Of a DNA stretch of 64,000 bases, positions 1-10,855 are shown piece after piece; position 1 is the stretch's first letter; the number at the start of each line of letters is the position of its first letter. Location: NCBI RefSeq assembly GCF_000365025.1, contig NZ_KB823011.1, forward strand, positions 372,001 through 436,000. Reading direction: 5' to 3'. Made by a program: the position numbers and the translations under genes. This DNA comes from Robiginitomaculum antarcticum DSM 21748. GTDB taxonomy: Bacteria; Pseudomonadota; Alphaproteobacteria; Caulobacterales; Maricaulaceae. The notes below the pieces were generated by a model, which saw nothing but the letters and a program-made list of their open reading frames with translations, made no database searches and was not told the DNA's origin.

Positions 1-2
1 TG

Positions 3-281
3 CTCGGCGCAGCTCTCGGAAAATTATTCGCTTTGGCTGAAGCCTATCCGGATTTAAAAGCCAACACCAACTTCCTGCAACTGCAGGATCAACTGGCGGA
101 TGTTGAAAACAAAATCGCCGCCTCGCGCCGGTTTTATAATAATGCCGCTCAGGAATATAATACGGCCCGCGAGCAATTCCCCGCCGTTATTATTGCGACG
201 CCGCTAGGTTTTGTTGCGCGCGAATTCTTCGAAGCGCCCGAAGGCGATGCACTGTTGACCGCGCCGGAAGTGAGCTTTTAG
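3..281 (+). CDS. LemA family protein, C-terminal part (gene cut by window start)
   Basis: The reading frame is open from the first bases of the window, so the gene starts upstream. The visible 92 residues contain the conserved LemA segment around AEAYPDLKANTNF followed by LQDQLADVENKIAASRRFYN, then a short tail. LemA proteins are membrane-anchored helical proteins of uncertain role. The M48 protease gene starts 28 bases downstream on the same strand; LemA next to an HtpX-like protease is a common arrangement, which suggests a joint role in envelope quality control (inference). The family assignment is secure from the motif; the N-terminal membrane anchor is not visible. Confidence 0.88.
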   Translation, partial: LGAALGKLFALAEAYPDLKANTNFLQLQDQLADVENKIAASRRFYNNAAQEYNTAREQFPAVIIATPLGFVAREFFEAPEGDALLTAPEVSF

Positions 282-309
282 GCCGCATTAGAACGGGAAG
301 GGCAGCGTC

Positions 310-1374
310 ATGGCGCTTCAGGCCTACGGCCTCAAAACCCATATCTGGAACAATAATCTGCGCTGCATAATCTTGCTGTGCCTGTTTCCCGTATTGCTGT
401 TGGCGATGGCCTTTGCGGGTCTGCTTTTGTTTCAATCCTTTGCCGGATCCGGAAATATCGCTGACGGTTTAGCCTATGCCGCCACCGCCATGCCGGCCAC
501 CGCGCCTGCGGTTTTGCTCGGCTCGGCGGCATGGTTCGGCGTCGCCTTTATGGGACATCAGGCGATGATCAATGCGGCCACGAAAGCCCGTCCGGTCACG
601 CGTAAAGAAGAACAGCGGGCCTATAATCTGCTTGAGAATTTATGCATTTCGCGCGGTATCACTATGCCGGGATTGCAGGTGATCGAAACGGACGTCATGA
701 ACGCCTTTGCCAGCGGGATAAGTACGAAAAACTACCGGATAACGCTAACGCGCGGTATTATGAACGGCCTGAACGACCAAGAGCTTGAAGCCGTCATTGC
801 CCATGAATTATCGCATGTAAAAAATAACGATGTGCGGCTTTTGATTATTGCGGTGATATTTGTCGGCATTTTCTCGTTCTTTGGTGAATTCATGGTGCGC
901 TCTATGTTTCGCACTAATCTAACGCGGTCAGCGACGCACCGGCGTAGCGGCGGCGGGCAGGCCGGCGCGCTGATCTTTATCGCTTTCGCAATTGTCGCTG
1001 TGGCCTATGCACTGGCCATCCTAATCCGCTTTTCGCTGTCGCGCAAACGCGAATATATGGCCGATGCGGGCTCGGTCGAACTCACGAAAAATCCTGACGC
1101 TATGATCTCGGCCCTGCAGAAAATATCGGGCCGCGCCAATCTGGAAAACGTCCCTGCAGAGATCAAAGAAATGGCGCTGGAAAATCCCCGTGTCGGGTTT
1201 GGCGGCATGTTCGCCACCCATCCTCCGATTGAAAAACGTATTGAGGCTTTGATAAAATTCGCGGGCGGGCGTGATTATGTGCCGCCGCCGCCAAAACGTG
1301 ACGTGCCTAAATCCCCGGCCGGGACAGGGCAATCAAAGCGTCCGGGCAGAAATCCTTGGTCACGCCGCCCTTAG
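310..1374 (+). CDS. M48 family (HtpX/Ste24-like) membrane metalloprotease
   Basis: Zinc protease of the inner membrane, expected to cleave damaged or misfolded membrane proteins. Two hydrophobic segments near residues 18–42 and 60–85 precede the catalytic domain. The zinc motif HELSH lies at residues 165–169, and the downstream EYMADAG segment supplies the third zinc ligand. Two more membrane segments (about 174–195 and 218–243) sit between these motifs, as in HtpX. The C-terminal tail is rich in proline and basic residues. GGGAAGGG a few bases before the ATG is a good ribosome binding site. It follows lemA and ends one base from the convergent dctM gene. Which M48 subgroup it belongs to is not certain, so no symbol is given. 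Confidence 0.92.
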   Translation: MALQAYGLKTHIWNNNLRCIILLCLFPVLLLAMAFAGLLLFQSFAGSGNIADGLAYAATAMPATAPAVLLGSAAWFGVAFMGHQAMINAATKARPVTRKEEQRAYNLLENLCISRGITMPGLQVIETDVMNAFASGISTKNYRITLTRGIMNGLNDQELEAVIAHELSHVKNNDVRLLIIAVIFVGIFSFFGEFMVRSMFRTNLTRSATHRRSGGGQAGALIFIAFAIVAVAYALAILIRFSLSRKREYMADAGSVELTKNPDAMISALQKISGRANLENVPAEIKEMALENPRVGFGGMFATHPPIEKRIEALIKFAGGRDYVPPPPKRDVPKSPAGTGQSKRPGRNPWSRRP

Positions 1375-1375
1375 G

Positions 1376-2971
1376 TTAGCCGCGCTGCACAAGCCCCGTT
1401 GCCAGTTCAGGCACAAATGCAACCAGAAGAATAACGGCGACCTGTATGCCGATAAAAGGCAGAACGCCGCGGTAAATATCACTGGTTTTGACCTGCGGAG
1501 GCGCGACCCCGCGTAGATAAAACAGCGCAAATCCGAAGGGCGGGGTAAGAAAGCTGGTTTGTAAATTGAGCGCAAATAATATGCCCAGCCAGACCGGATC
1601 AATGGCGACCCCGGGGGACAGCTCCATTGCCATTAGGGCGGGCGCAACCAGCGGCACGACGACGAATGTGATCTCGATAAAGTCGAGAAAGAAGCCGAGA
1701 ACGAACATCACAACCATGACAATTAACAGCGCGCCGATTGCGCCGCCCGGCGCGGCGGCCAGCCCGCGCGCCACAAGGTCATCGCCGCCAAATCCTCGAA
1801 ATACGAGGCTGAAGACTGTGGCGCCGATCAGGATGAGAAAGACCATTGAGGTAATATACATGGTGGAACGCGATGTTTCGGACATATGGCCGGAGCGCGT
1901 CAAAGTCAGAAGCGCCGTGAGCGCGCCGATGGCGAGTATGGCCGCGCCAAAAACGGCGATTGTGGCCGCTATAATTTCGCCCGTCGTCCAGTCATTTTGG
2001 CCCATGCGGGTATCGACAGGTAAGAGGTCGATGCCCACCATTAAAACCGTGCCGATTGCGGCCAGCGCAACAGCCAGACGCAAGGCGCGCTGATCGGGAT
2101 TTAGCTTCCATGCGGCAAGCAGGACTGCGCCCAAAGCCCCCAGCGCCGCGCCGCGTGTCGGCGTTGCGTAGCCTGACAGGATCGACCCGAGAACGGCAAT
2201 GATCAGGATGATGGGCGGTAGCATGGCTGCGAGGGTGCGCCTTAAAAACGGCCAGATTTTTGCATTTTCCGGCCAGCCTGATGCGGGAGCGAGTTCCGGT
2301 TTTAGCGCAGCCGCGATGACAATATATAGGGCATAGGCCGCGACCAATATAAGACCCGGCAGCAGCGCGCCGGTAAATAAATCACCGACGGATACGACCC
2401 CGCCGCCTGGAAGGCCGAAGCTGCGCTGTGCTTCCTGATAGGCATTGCTCATCTGGTCGCCCAGAATGACAAGCACAATGGAAGGCGGGATAATCTGTCC
2501 CAATGTTCCCGATGCGGCAATCGCGCCCGAGGACAGAGCCGGCGAATAATTACGTTTTAACATAGTCGGGAGCGATAACAGCCCCATAGTAACAACGGTG
2601 GCGCCGACTATGCCCGTTGACGCCGCAAGCAGCGCGCCGACCATGACAACGGATATGCCCAGCCCGCCGCGCAGGGGGCCAAATAGATCACTCATCGCTT
2701 CCAGCAGATTTTCCGCCAGTTGCGATTTTTCCAGCATTACCCCCATGAAGACAAAGAGCGGCACAGCGATGAGAATTTCGCGGGTAATCATCGGATAAAT
2801 CCGCCCGGGTAAGGCGAGCAAAAAGCCGGCGTCAAATGTGCCTGTGAAGACGCCAAAGGCGGCAAATATTAAACCGGTTCCGGCCAGCGCAAAGGCCACG
2901 CGAAAGCCGCACATTAAAACTCCGCACAACGCGGCGAACATGGATACGGCCAGCCATTCTGCACCGCTCAT
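1376..2971 (-). CDS. dctM: TRAP transporter large permease, DctM-like
   Basis: Large membrane subunit of a tripartite ATP-independent periplasmic (TRAP) transporter, which imports organic acids using an ion gradient. At 531 residues it is longer than the usual ~430, with extra hydrophobic material around residues 240–390. The sequence is almost wholly membrane segments, with DctM-type stretches such as VPLFVFMGVMLE and, near the C-terminus, FLTPPFGFALFYLRG. Its start overlaps the dctQ stop by four bases, so it is the last gene of the SLC13–bpt–dctPQM operon. The substrate cannot be told from the sequence. Because the upstream dctP has a premature stop, this permease may have no functional binding protein. 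Confidence 0.93.
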   Translation of the reverse strand: MSGAEWLAVSMFAALCGVLMCGFRVAFALAGTGLIFAAFGVFTGTFDAGFLLALPGRIYPMITREILIAVPLFVFMGVMLEKSQLAENLLEAMSDLFGPLRGGLGISVVMVGALLAASTGIVGATVVTMGLLSLPTMLKRNYSPALSSGAIAASGTLGQIIPPSIVLVILGDQMSNAYQEAQRSFGLPGGGVVSVGDLFTGALLPGLILVAAYALYIVIAAALKPELAPASGWPENAKIWPFLRRTLAAMLPPIILIIAVLGSILSGYATPTRGAALGALGAVLLAAWKLNPDQRALRLAVALAAIGTVLMVGIDLLPVDTRMGQNDWTTGEIIAATIAVFGAAILAIGALTALLTLTRSGHMSETSRSTMYITSMVFLILIGATVFSLVFRGFGGDDLVARGLAAAPGGAIGALLIVMVVMFVLGFFLDFIEITFVVVPLVAPALMAMELSPGVAIDPVWLGILFALNLQTSFLTPPFGFALFYLRGVAPPQVKTSDIYRGVLPFIGIQVAVILLVAFVPELATGLVQRG

Positions 2972-3669
2972 CGGGGCGGCTCTTGGGCTGGCTTTGATGG
3001 GGTGTGGCCGAATAATGGCGGTACATAGTCAGGGCGAAGCGGCCTGTTATAGCCATGAACGGCCAATGCCGCGCGAAGTCCGATAGACAGTCCCTGCGCG
3101 GACAGGGTGATAGCAAAGAGCGGCAATAGCGATTTAATTAAAAACACACCGTTAACACCGTCGGCTTCATTGCTGCCTTCCATGGCGATCCAGCTTTGCG
3201 TGACAAAGCTTTGGCTCATCCACAGCAGGGTCAGGCAGGTGGGAAGGATGAGAAGATATAGCCCGATCAGATCGATTAGAGCCTTACGGTTCGGGCTCAT
3301 GGATGTGTGGAAAATATCAACGCGCACATGCTGCCCGGCCAGCAGGGTCGCGGCGCTGCCCAGCATAATAACGGCGGCATGAAGATAGATTGGCAGCTCG
3401 TTTAATTTGGTGACCGAAATCCCGAAAATGGAGAGCAGAACGACGCTGATGACGATGATGACGACCAGAAAGGGAAGGGCCCATTTGACAATTTCGCCAA
3501 GGCCGTAATTCAAGCAGTCAATAATAGAAATAAGATGGGTGGCTAGATTTCGGGCAAAGGCCATTTTCGGCGCGATAAGAATAATCAGCGGCAGCAGTAA
3601 GAGCGGGAGGATGACCCAGCCTACGCCTTGAATAAAGGCTCCAATGAGCTCCGCCGTGCCCCGCTCCAT
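2968..3669 (-). CDS. dctQ: TRAP transporter small permease, DctQ-like
   Basis: Small membrane subunit of the TRAP transporter, which pairs with DctM. The 233 residues include about five or six hydrophobic segments and the DctQ-like region GSAATLLAGQHVRVDIF, in which an arginine-valine-aspartate follows the helix. It has an extra N-terminal membrane helix compared with minimal DctQ proteins and a short proline-rich cytoplasmic tail. It starts two bases after the end of dctP and overlaps dctM by four bases, so translation of the three genes is probably coupled. Confidence 0.92.
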   Translation of the reverse strand: MERGTAELIGAFIQGVGWVILPLLLLPLIILIAPKMAFARNLATHLISIIDCLNYGLGEIVKWALPFLVVIIVISVVLLSIFGISVTKLNELPIYLHAAVIMLGSAATLLAGQHVRVDIFHTSMSPNRKALIDLIGLYLLILPTCLTLLWMSQSFVTQSWIAMEGSNEADGVNGVFLIKSLLPLFAITLSAQGLSIGLRAALAVHGYNRPLRPDYVPPLFGHTPSKPAQEPPR

Positions 3670-3671
3670 AT

Positions 3672-4817
3672 CTACTCCGAAAGCGCTTTGCCGCGCGCGG
3701 CGATATAGCGGCCGTCACCCATTTCGGTCCAGCTTCGATAGGACTCCCTGGCGGCAATATAGCTGTCATAAATTTTGGCCGTCATGGCATCGCTCTGGCC
3801 TAAATCGCGGACGACTTCATCTGAAATTCTGAAAACCGTCGACAGAATTTCGTCAGAAAAATATTGCGGCTCTATCCCGTGACGGGTCTTGAGCTTGACC
3901 AATGCGCGGCCGTTTTCATGGGTATATTCACCGATGCTGGCATCATTGGCGGCCTTGCAGGCATAGCGGATCATAGCTTGGTCAGACAGAGGCAGCCCGT
4001 TCCAAACGCCAAGATTTACGCCTACGGATAATGACGCCCCCGGCTCGTGAAAGCCCGGCGCTTAATAATAGGGCGCTTCGCGGTAAAACCCGAACGCCAG
4101 ATCATTCCAGGGCCCAACCCATTCAGTGGCATCAATTGCGCCGGATTGAAGCGATTGGTAAATTTCTCCGCCCGAGAGTTTGACAGCCGCGCCGCCGAGG
4201 CGGCGAATGACTTCTCCGGCAAGGCCCGGCATCCGGATTTTTAAGCCTTTAAAATCCTCGAGCGAATTGATTTTGCGTTTGTACCATCCGCCGGTTTGAT
4301 GGCCGGTATTTCCGGACTGAAACGCTTTGATGTTAAATTTAGCGGATAGCTCATCCCAAAGCTCTTGCCCGCCGCCAAAATCAATCCACGCCATAATTTC
4401 AGCTGCGGTCATTCCCGCCGGAACAGCGGTGAAGAATGAAAATCCGTTAGACAGACCCTGCCAGTAATACTCCGCGGCATGATACATATCCGCCGCGCCC
4501 GAGCTGACCGCATCAAAGCACTCCAGCGCGCCGACAAGCTCGCCTGCGGCGTAGACTTTCACATCCAGACGCCCGCCGCTCATGTCGCGAAGCGCTGCCG
4601 CAAACCGGTTGGGCATAATGCCAAGTCCAGGAAAATCTTTAGGCCAGCTTGTCGCCATACGAAATTGCCGCATATTTTTAGACAAATTGGGCGCAGCTAA
4701 AGTGTCTGACCTTGCCTGCGCATGATCAACCGCTTTTCCGTCTTTACTCAGAATAGCGAGCGTCCCCGCGCCTGTTGCGGCTGCGGCAGCGACGGTTAAG
4801 ATGTCACGGCGTTTCAC
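3672..4817 (-). pseudogene. dctP: TRAP transporter substrate-binding protein (DctP-like) interrupted by an in-frame TAA
   Basis: Periplasmic binding protein of the TRAP transporter. The N-terminal 251 residues begin with MKRRDILT and a hydrophobic stretch, a Tat-like signal, and continue with family segments such as MATSWPKDFPG, AAEYYWQG and DATEWVGPWNDLAFGFYREAPYY. A TAA at 4064–4062 then ends the frame. The next codons in the same frame read APGFHEPGASLSVGVN and run on as a normal DctP C-terminus to 3672. The family has a tyrosine-rich stretch before the conserved HEPG, so the TAA probably replaced TAC or TAT. Without the stop the product would be about 381 residues, normal for the family. 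The first part lacks the last third of the fold and is unlikely to bind ligand. A sequencing error remains possible. Confidence 0.85.
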
Positions 4818-5575
4818 AATCCGGCCTGAAGCTTTGTCGGGGCGGGATCGACAATGGCGGCGAAATCAGTCCAGACACCGCGATGCAATATCTGCACAGG
4901 CTGAAACCGGGATTTGTAGCTCATTTTAGGCGAGTTTCTGACCCAGTAGCCTAGATAAAGATAGTCCAGATCATTTTGACGGCATAAATCGATATGATCC
5001 AGTATCATAAAATTGCCGAGGCTGCGGGGCGTCAATTCCGGATCATAAAAGCTATAAACCATGGACAGGCCGTCGCTGAGCTCGTCAATCAGAGCGCAAG
5101 CAATGAGGATATGCTCGGCGTTACGATATTCTACAACAAGTGTTCGCGACGCGCATTCCTCGACCATAATTTCGTAATTATGGAAGGCCATCCCGCTCAT
5201 CCCGCCATTGGCGTGTCGGTGGCCGAGATAAGCTTGCAACAGCGCGAATTGCTCGCGCGTGGCATAAGGCTCGACGATCTCGCGCTTTAAATCCATATTG
5301 CGGCGCAAAGTACGGCGAAAGCTTTTACCCGGCGTAAAATCCGTCGTGACAACTCTCATGGATTGACAAGCGCGGCAGGTCTCGCAGGCTGGACGGTAAA
5401 TCACATTTTGTGAACGCCGAAAACCGGAATGGGTCAGGTAATCATTAAGCTGGGGGCCGGATAAGGGATCAAGCTGCGTGAAGATTTTACGCTCCATTTG
5501 TCCGTCAAGATACGGGCAGGGCGCGGGGATCGTTACATAGAATTGCAACCGGTTGGGATCAAACGGGCGGGTCAT
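4814..5575 (-). CDS. bpt: Aspartate/glutamate leucyltransferase (Bpt)
   Basis: Transfers leucine from leucyl-tRNA to the N-terminal Asp or Glu of proteins, making them N-end-rule substrates for ClpS/ClpAP in the cytoplasm. The family N-terminus is clear: FYVTIPAPCPYLDGQMERKIFT, then the RPACETCRACQSMRV cysteine cluster (about residues 60–75). The C-terminal half carries LGYWVRNSPKMSYKSRFQP, typical of the arginyl/leucyl-transferase C-terminal domain. The length of 253 residues is normal. It overlaps the SLC13 gene and the dctP gene by four bases on either side, so it sits inside a transporter operon although its function is unrelated. Confidence 0.95.
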   Translation of the reverse strand: MTRPFDPNRLQFYVTIPAPCPYLDGQMERKIFTQLDPLSGPQLNDYLTHSGFRRSQNVIYRPACETCRACQSMRVVTTDFTPGKSFRRTLRRNMDLKREIVEPYATREQFALLQAYLGHRHANGGMSGMAFHNYEIMVEECASRTLVVEYRNAEHILIACALIDELSDGLSMVYSFYDPELTPRSLGNFMILDHIDLCRQNDLDYLYLGYWVRNSPKMSYKSRFQPVQILHRGVWTDFAAIVDPAPTKLQAGL

Positions 5576-7416
5576 GCAGGCAAATCAAATACAAATGGTG
5601 TCATAATCATAAAGCTTACCCATAACAATATGACGAGGGGAAGTCCGAATTTCACGAAATCGGAAAAACGGTAATGCCCCGGCCCCATGACAAGAAGGTT
5701 GGTTTGGTAAGCTATAGGCGTCGCAAAACAACAATTTGCAGCAAAGATTACGGTCAGAACAAGGGTCAGCGGATCTATGCCGGATTGCGCGCTGATATTG
5801 ACCGCAATGGGGGCAAAAAGCAGTGCTGTGGCGCTATTGGATAGAATATTCGTCGTGGCGGCAATGATGAAAAATAAGGCGCCCAGAAGCGCGACCGGGC
5901 CGAAGGGCATGAATATGTCGACGACGTAATTAGCAATAAATAAGGCCCCGCCTGTGCGTTCCAGTGCAATGCCCATCGCGAAGGCCGCCCCAATCAGCAG
6001 GAATATCTTCATATCCAATGCGCGAACGGCTTGCCGGATATTTAGGCATTTCGTGGCCATCATCGCCAGTGCTCCGCCCAAAGCAGCCATAACAATCGGA
6101 ACGCCCGGCGCAGCGGCGAGCGCAATGACGCCTAAAAATGTGACTCTGGCCACGCGGGATTTGCGGATATCGGGCAGTTCTTTTGTCGCCCAGTCCAGAA
6201 GAAGCACGTCGCGGTTTTCGCGAAGATTGGCCGTGTCAGACTCATAACCGAACAGCAGAAGTGTATCTCCTGCTTCCAGCCGGATATCGAGCATATTTTC
6301 ACGCAGCATGCGCGAGCGACGACGAATACCTAAAACCAGACAACCGGTATTTTGCCGGAAACCGGCAAGTTTTATGGACCGGTCAATCAAGCGCGAGCCC
6401 GGCGCGACAACAGCCTCGCTGATAACGATAGAGCCCCGGTTGGGCAAATCAGGATCGATATTTTCGAACTCACCAATATTGAGCATGCCGCGAAGATATT
6501 CCGGGCGGGATGCCATTAGGTCACGCAGGGCCTGGCGTGTGGCCGCGACTGTTAAAACATCCCCCGGAGTCAGCGCATCTTCAAAAGGCGGAAGCAGTTT
6601 TGTCTCAGCGCGCGTAATGACCCGAACTATCACATTCCTCAAACCGGGATAAAGCCCGGCTTTGGGCGTGACCCCTATGAGGGGATGGTCGTCAGAGATT
6701 TTGATTTGGGCTATATATTGATGGCCTTCCGACATGGGCCGCCCATCTTCGCCTGTGCGTTTAGGGAGCAGGATAGGCGCAAAAATGACGATATAAATCC
6801 CGCCGACGGCCGCTAAAATCAGGCCCGGTCCTGTGGGGTCAAAAAAGCCAACCGTTTGCGGTGTCAGGCGTTCGAGCGTACTGGCGACCAAAAGGTTTGT
6901 TGAAGACCCGATTAGAGTGGTCATGCCGGCCAATATGCAAATAAAGCTAAGCGGCATCATGAGACGTGACGCCGAGCCGCGCAGCTGTAAGGCCATAGCC
7001 GAAATAACAGGAATAAACATCACCACAATCGGCGTGTTATTCATAAACATCGAGACGAGGAAAGCGAATCCGAAGACGAAAAAAAATGTTCGACGCGGCG
7101 CGGTTTTAAGCAAAGAATTAATGCGCTTTGTCGGCCGCTCCAAAGCGCCCGTCTGAAACATGCCTTGGCCAATAACGAGCAACGCCATAATTGTAATCAG
7201 GGCGGGGTCGGAAAAACCCGAGAAAATGTCGCTTGCAGATAAGGTAGCTTCGGATCCCGTACCAAAAAATCCAAAAAAGACCAGAAGCGAGGTCAGAATC
7301 AGGACTGATGTGGCCTCAATAGAGAAGCGTTCGGTAAAATAGAGCCATACCGCAATCAAAACGAGGGCAAAGGTTGCCCACATTTGCCAGCTTGCTGTAA
7401 GGGTTACGTCATCCAT
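5572..7416 (-). CDS. SLC13 (DASS) family permease with two RCK-C domains
   Basis: Inner-membrane permease of the divalent anion:Na+ symporter group. The protein has hydrophobic segments in residues 1–200, two consecutive TrkA-C (RCK-C) type soluble domains around 215–300 and 305–395, and hydrophobic segments again to the end. The family signature NILSNSATALLFAPIA lies near the C-terminus and a matching NNTPIVVMFIPV repeat is in the first half. Members of this architecture are linked to sulfate, dicarboxylate or other anion uptake, but the substrate cannot be read from sequence. It is the first gene of the minus-strand operon and overlaps bpt by four bases. Confidence 0.9.
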   Translation of the reverse strand: MDDVTLTASWQMWATFALVLIAVWLYFTERFSIEATSVLILTSLLVFFGFFGTGSEATLSASDIFSGFSDPALITIMALLVIGQGMFQTGALERPTKRINSLLKTAPRRTFFFVFGFAFLVSMFMNNTPIVVMFIPVISAMALQLRGSASRLMMPLSFICILAGMTTLIGSSTNLLVASTLERLTPQTVGFFDPTGPGLILAAVGGIYIVIFAPILLPKRTGEDGRPMSEGHQYIAQIKISDDHPLIGVTPKAGLYPGLRNVIVRVITRAETKLLPPFEDALTPGDVLTVAATRQALRDLMASRPEYLRGMLNIGEFENIDPDLPNRGSIVISEAVVAPGSRLIDRSIKLAGFRQNTGCLVLGIRRRSRMLRENMLDIRLEAGDTLLLFGYESDTANLRENRDVLLLDWATKELPDIRKSRVARVTFLGVIALAAAPGVPIVMAALGGALAMMATKCLNIRQAVRALDMKIFLLIGAAFAMGIALERTGGALFIANYVVDIFMPFGPVALLGALFFIIAATTNILSNSATALLFAPIAVNISAQSGIDPLTLVLTVIFAANCCFATPIAYQTNLLVMGPGHYRFSDFVKFGLPLVILLWVSFMIMTPFVFDLPA

Positions 7417-7516
7417 ATGTCTTTCTCTCTGCCTCTAGACCTAACAGCGGCGCGCAGGGCTGGCGAGACCAAATATGTCACAGCTGTGATAAAAAACGTA
7501 AGTGAAAAGAGAAGTT

Positions 7517-8377
7517 ATGAGCAAATGTGCATTTTTAGGACTGGGCGTCATGGGCTATCCTATGGCGGGGCATCTCGTTGCGGCGGGGCATGATGTTACA
7601 GTCTGGAACCGCAGCGCGGCCAAAGCCAAAGGGTGGGCTGAAGAGTATAATGGCGAGGCGGCGGATACAATCGCGTTGACGGTCGATAATGCGGATTTCG
7701 TCTTTGTCTGCGTCGGAGATGATCCGGATGTCTATGATGTCGTCAGGCCCGCTATTGCCGCATTGGCTGAAGGCGCAATTATAATTGATCATACGACGGC
7801 TTCGGCCACATGCGCGCGCGCGCTTTTCGCGGAAGCTAAAGCGAAAGAAATCGGCTTCATAGATGCGCCAATTTCAGGCGGCGAGGCGGGCGCGGTGAAC
7901 GGTCAACTGACGGTCATGTGCGGCGGAGACCGGGCTGTGTTCGACCTCGCCAAACCGGTTATCGACGCTTATGCCAAAGCGGTAAAGTTAATGGGACCAA
8001 GCGGGGCAGGGCAACTGACTAAAATGGTCAATCAAATCTGTATTGCCGGAATTTTGCAGGGCTTAGCCGAAGGTATAAATTTTGCTCAAAAATCGGGACT
8101 TGACGTGGACAATGTTGTCGGCGCTATCGGAAAAGGCGCGGCGCAAAGCTGGCAAATGGATAACCGCGCTTCGACCATGGGGCGCGGCGAATATGAATTT
8201 GGTTTCGCGCTGGATTGGATGCGCAAGGATTTACGCATCGCGCTGGAGACCGCTGAGGAAATCGGTGCAGATTTAACGCTGGCGAGACAGGTCGATGGCT
8301 ATTATGCGCAGCTGCAGAATATGGGCGGCGGGCGCTGGGATACTTCCGCGCTTCTGGCACGGCTACAAAACGACTAA
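7517..8377 (+). CDS. NAD(P)-dependent beta-hydroxyacid dehydrogenase (3-hydroxyisobutyrate dehydrogenase family)
   Basis: Predicted oxidoreductase of the 6-phosphogluconate/3-hydroxyisobutyrate dehydrogenase superfamily. The Rossmann motif GLGVMGYPMAGHL starts at residue 7, the substrate-binding signature DAPISGGEAGA follows near residue 118, and the catalytic lysine lies in GAGQLTKMVNQ (about residue 168). An upstream GTG at 7502 is in frame, but the ATG at 7517 has GAGAAG just before it and matches the family N-terminus, so it was chosen. The product is 286 residues. The natural substrate (glyoxylate, tartronate semialdehyde, succinic semialdehyde or 3-hydroxyisobutyrate) is not resolved. 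It is convergent with hemB. Confidence 0.88.
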   Translation: MSKCAFLGLGVMGYPMAGHLVAAGHDVTVWNRSAAKAKGWAEEYNGEAADTIALTVDNADFVFVCVGDDPDVYDVVRPAIAALAEGAIIIDHTTASATCARALFAEAKAKEIGFIDAPISGGEAGAVNGQLTVMCGGDRAVFDLAKPVIDAYAKAVKLMGPSGAGQLTKMVNQICIAGILQGLAEGINFAQKSGLDVDNVVGAIGKGAAQSWQMDNRASTMGRGEYEFGFALDWMRKDLRIALETAEEIGADLTLARQVDGYYAQLQNMGGGRWDTSALLARLQND

Positions 8378-8387
8378 GGTTAAGTTA

Positions 8388-9383
<996 letters not shown>

Positions 9384-9507
9384 TTAACAAATTTAGCGGA
9401 TTATAGACTGAGGCCGGTCAGTTTTCCAAGGCTGTTCCTGCGGCGTTTCGGCCATGGTCAAATCACTGAATTACCCCTATATGGAAAGTGAGAGACAGGG
9501 ACGCGTT

Positions 9508-10755
9508 ATGAATTCTGAGCCAAAGCAAGCGCCGCACAAGCCTGAGGACGAGAAATTCTCCGGCGCGTTTCGCGATGCCGTTAACCGCGTACGCGCTGAA
9601 GGGCGCTACCGTATCTTTCGCGATATCCGCCGTCACCGTGGAAAATTTCCGCTGGCCACTTGGTATAAAGACGACCTGTCCGAGCAAAAAATCACAGTCT
9701 GGTGCTCTAATGATTATATGGGCATGGGCCAGAACCCCTGCATTGTCGATGCCGTGAAACAGGCCGTTGACGCGGTCGGCACAGGCAGTGGCGGAACGCG
9801 CAATATTTCCGGCACTACGCATTATCATGTCCAGCTTGAAGCTGAGCTGGCCGAGCTTCATGCCAAAGACGCCGCGCTTGTGATGACATCCGGTTATGTC
9901 GCCAATGAAGCCACGCTTGGCGTGATGAGTAAAATTCTTCCCGGGCTGATTATCTATTCTGATGAGATGAATCACGCCTCTATGATTTCCGGCATTTCGC
10001 GCGCGCGGTGTGAGAAGCGGATTTTCAAACATAATGATCTGGCGGATCTGGAGCGCTTGCTGCGTCAGGCCGACCCCGCCGCGCCGAAACTCATCGCCTT
10101 TGAGAGCGTCTACTCGATGGACGCCGATATCGCTCCGATAGAGCAAATATGCGATCTGGCTGATAAATATAATGCGCTAACCTATATCGATGAAGTTCAC
10201 GCCGTGGGCATGTATGGCGCGCAGGGCGGCGGTGTCTGCGAAGCGCGCGGGCTAACGGACCGCGTTGATATTATTCAAGGTACGCTCGCCAAAGCTTACG
10301 GCATGATTGGCGGCTATATTGCAGCGCGCGAGAATATTATCGACGCCGTACGCAGCCTCGCCAGCGGCTTTATCTTCACGACATCCATTCCGCCCAGCAC
10401 AGCGGCCGGTGCGCTGCGTAGCGTGCGCTACCTTAAAGTGGCGCCTGAGCTTCGCGAGCAACATCAAGAACGCGCGAATACGCTAAAGTCGCGGTTTCGC
10501 GACGCAGGCTATAACTTTATTGACGGTGACACACACATCGTCCCGCTCATGGTTGGCGACCCTGTCAAATGCCAGGCCATATCTGACCGCCTGATTGAAG
10601 GCTTCGGCATTTACGCCCAGCCGATCAATTTCCCAACCGTGCCGCGCGGCACTGAGCGCCTGCGCTTCACCCCGTCACCCGTCCACACAGACGCCATGAT
10701 GGACGAGCTTATGGACGCCCTAGCGGTTGTTTGGGCTGAGTTTGAGATGGGGTAG
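9508..10755 (+). CDS. hemA: 5-aminolevulinate synthase
   Basis: PLP enzyme that joins glycine and succinyl-CoA to give 5-aminolevulinate, the first step of the C4 heme pathway typical of alphaproteobacteria. The family core is obvious: [30 protein letters not shown], and the PLP lysine in [14 protein letters not shown] (about residue 260). Upstream in-frame starts exist at 9454 and 9481. The ATG at 9508 is preceded by CAGGGACG at suitable spacing and gives a 415-residue protein, so it is preferred; the residues ahead of it do not look conserved. glyA follows about 100 bases downstream. Confidence 0.96.
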   Translation: MNSEPKQAPHKPEDEKFSGAFRDAVNRVRAEGRYRIFRDIRRHRGKFPLATWYKDDLSEQKITVWCSNDYMGMGQNPCIVDAVKQAVDAVGTGSGGTRNISGTTHYHVQLEAELAELHAKDAALVMTSGYVANEATLGVMSKILPGLIIYSDEMNHASMISGISRARCEKRIFKHNDLADLERLLRQADPAAPKLIAFESVYSMDADIAPIEQICDLADKYNALTYIDEVHAVGMYGAQGGGVCEARGLTDRVDIIQGTLAKAYGMIGGYIAARENIIDAVRSLASGFIFTTSIPPSTAAGALRSVRYLKVAPELREQHQERANTLKSRFRDAGYNFIDGDTHIVPLMVGDPVKCQAISDRLIEGFGIYAQPINFPTVPRGTERLRFTPSPVHTDAMMDELMDALAVVWAEFEMG

Positions 10756-10855
10756 TCTATTGCTGGACACACTCTCCACAACTCCTCATCATTGCCGCAT
10801 TGCTCCATGCGCCGAATATGTTAAGTGACGCGCTCTAGATTCTAAGGAGCCGCCC

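Noticed and set aside
4062-4064. The dctP stop as a recoding site for selenocysteine or pyrrolysine
   Set aside because: The codon is TAA, not TGA or TAG, and no recoding element or reason for one is seen.
9463-10146. 227-residue minus-strand ORF inside hemA
   Set aside because: Antisense shadow of a conserved gene.
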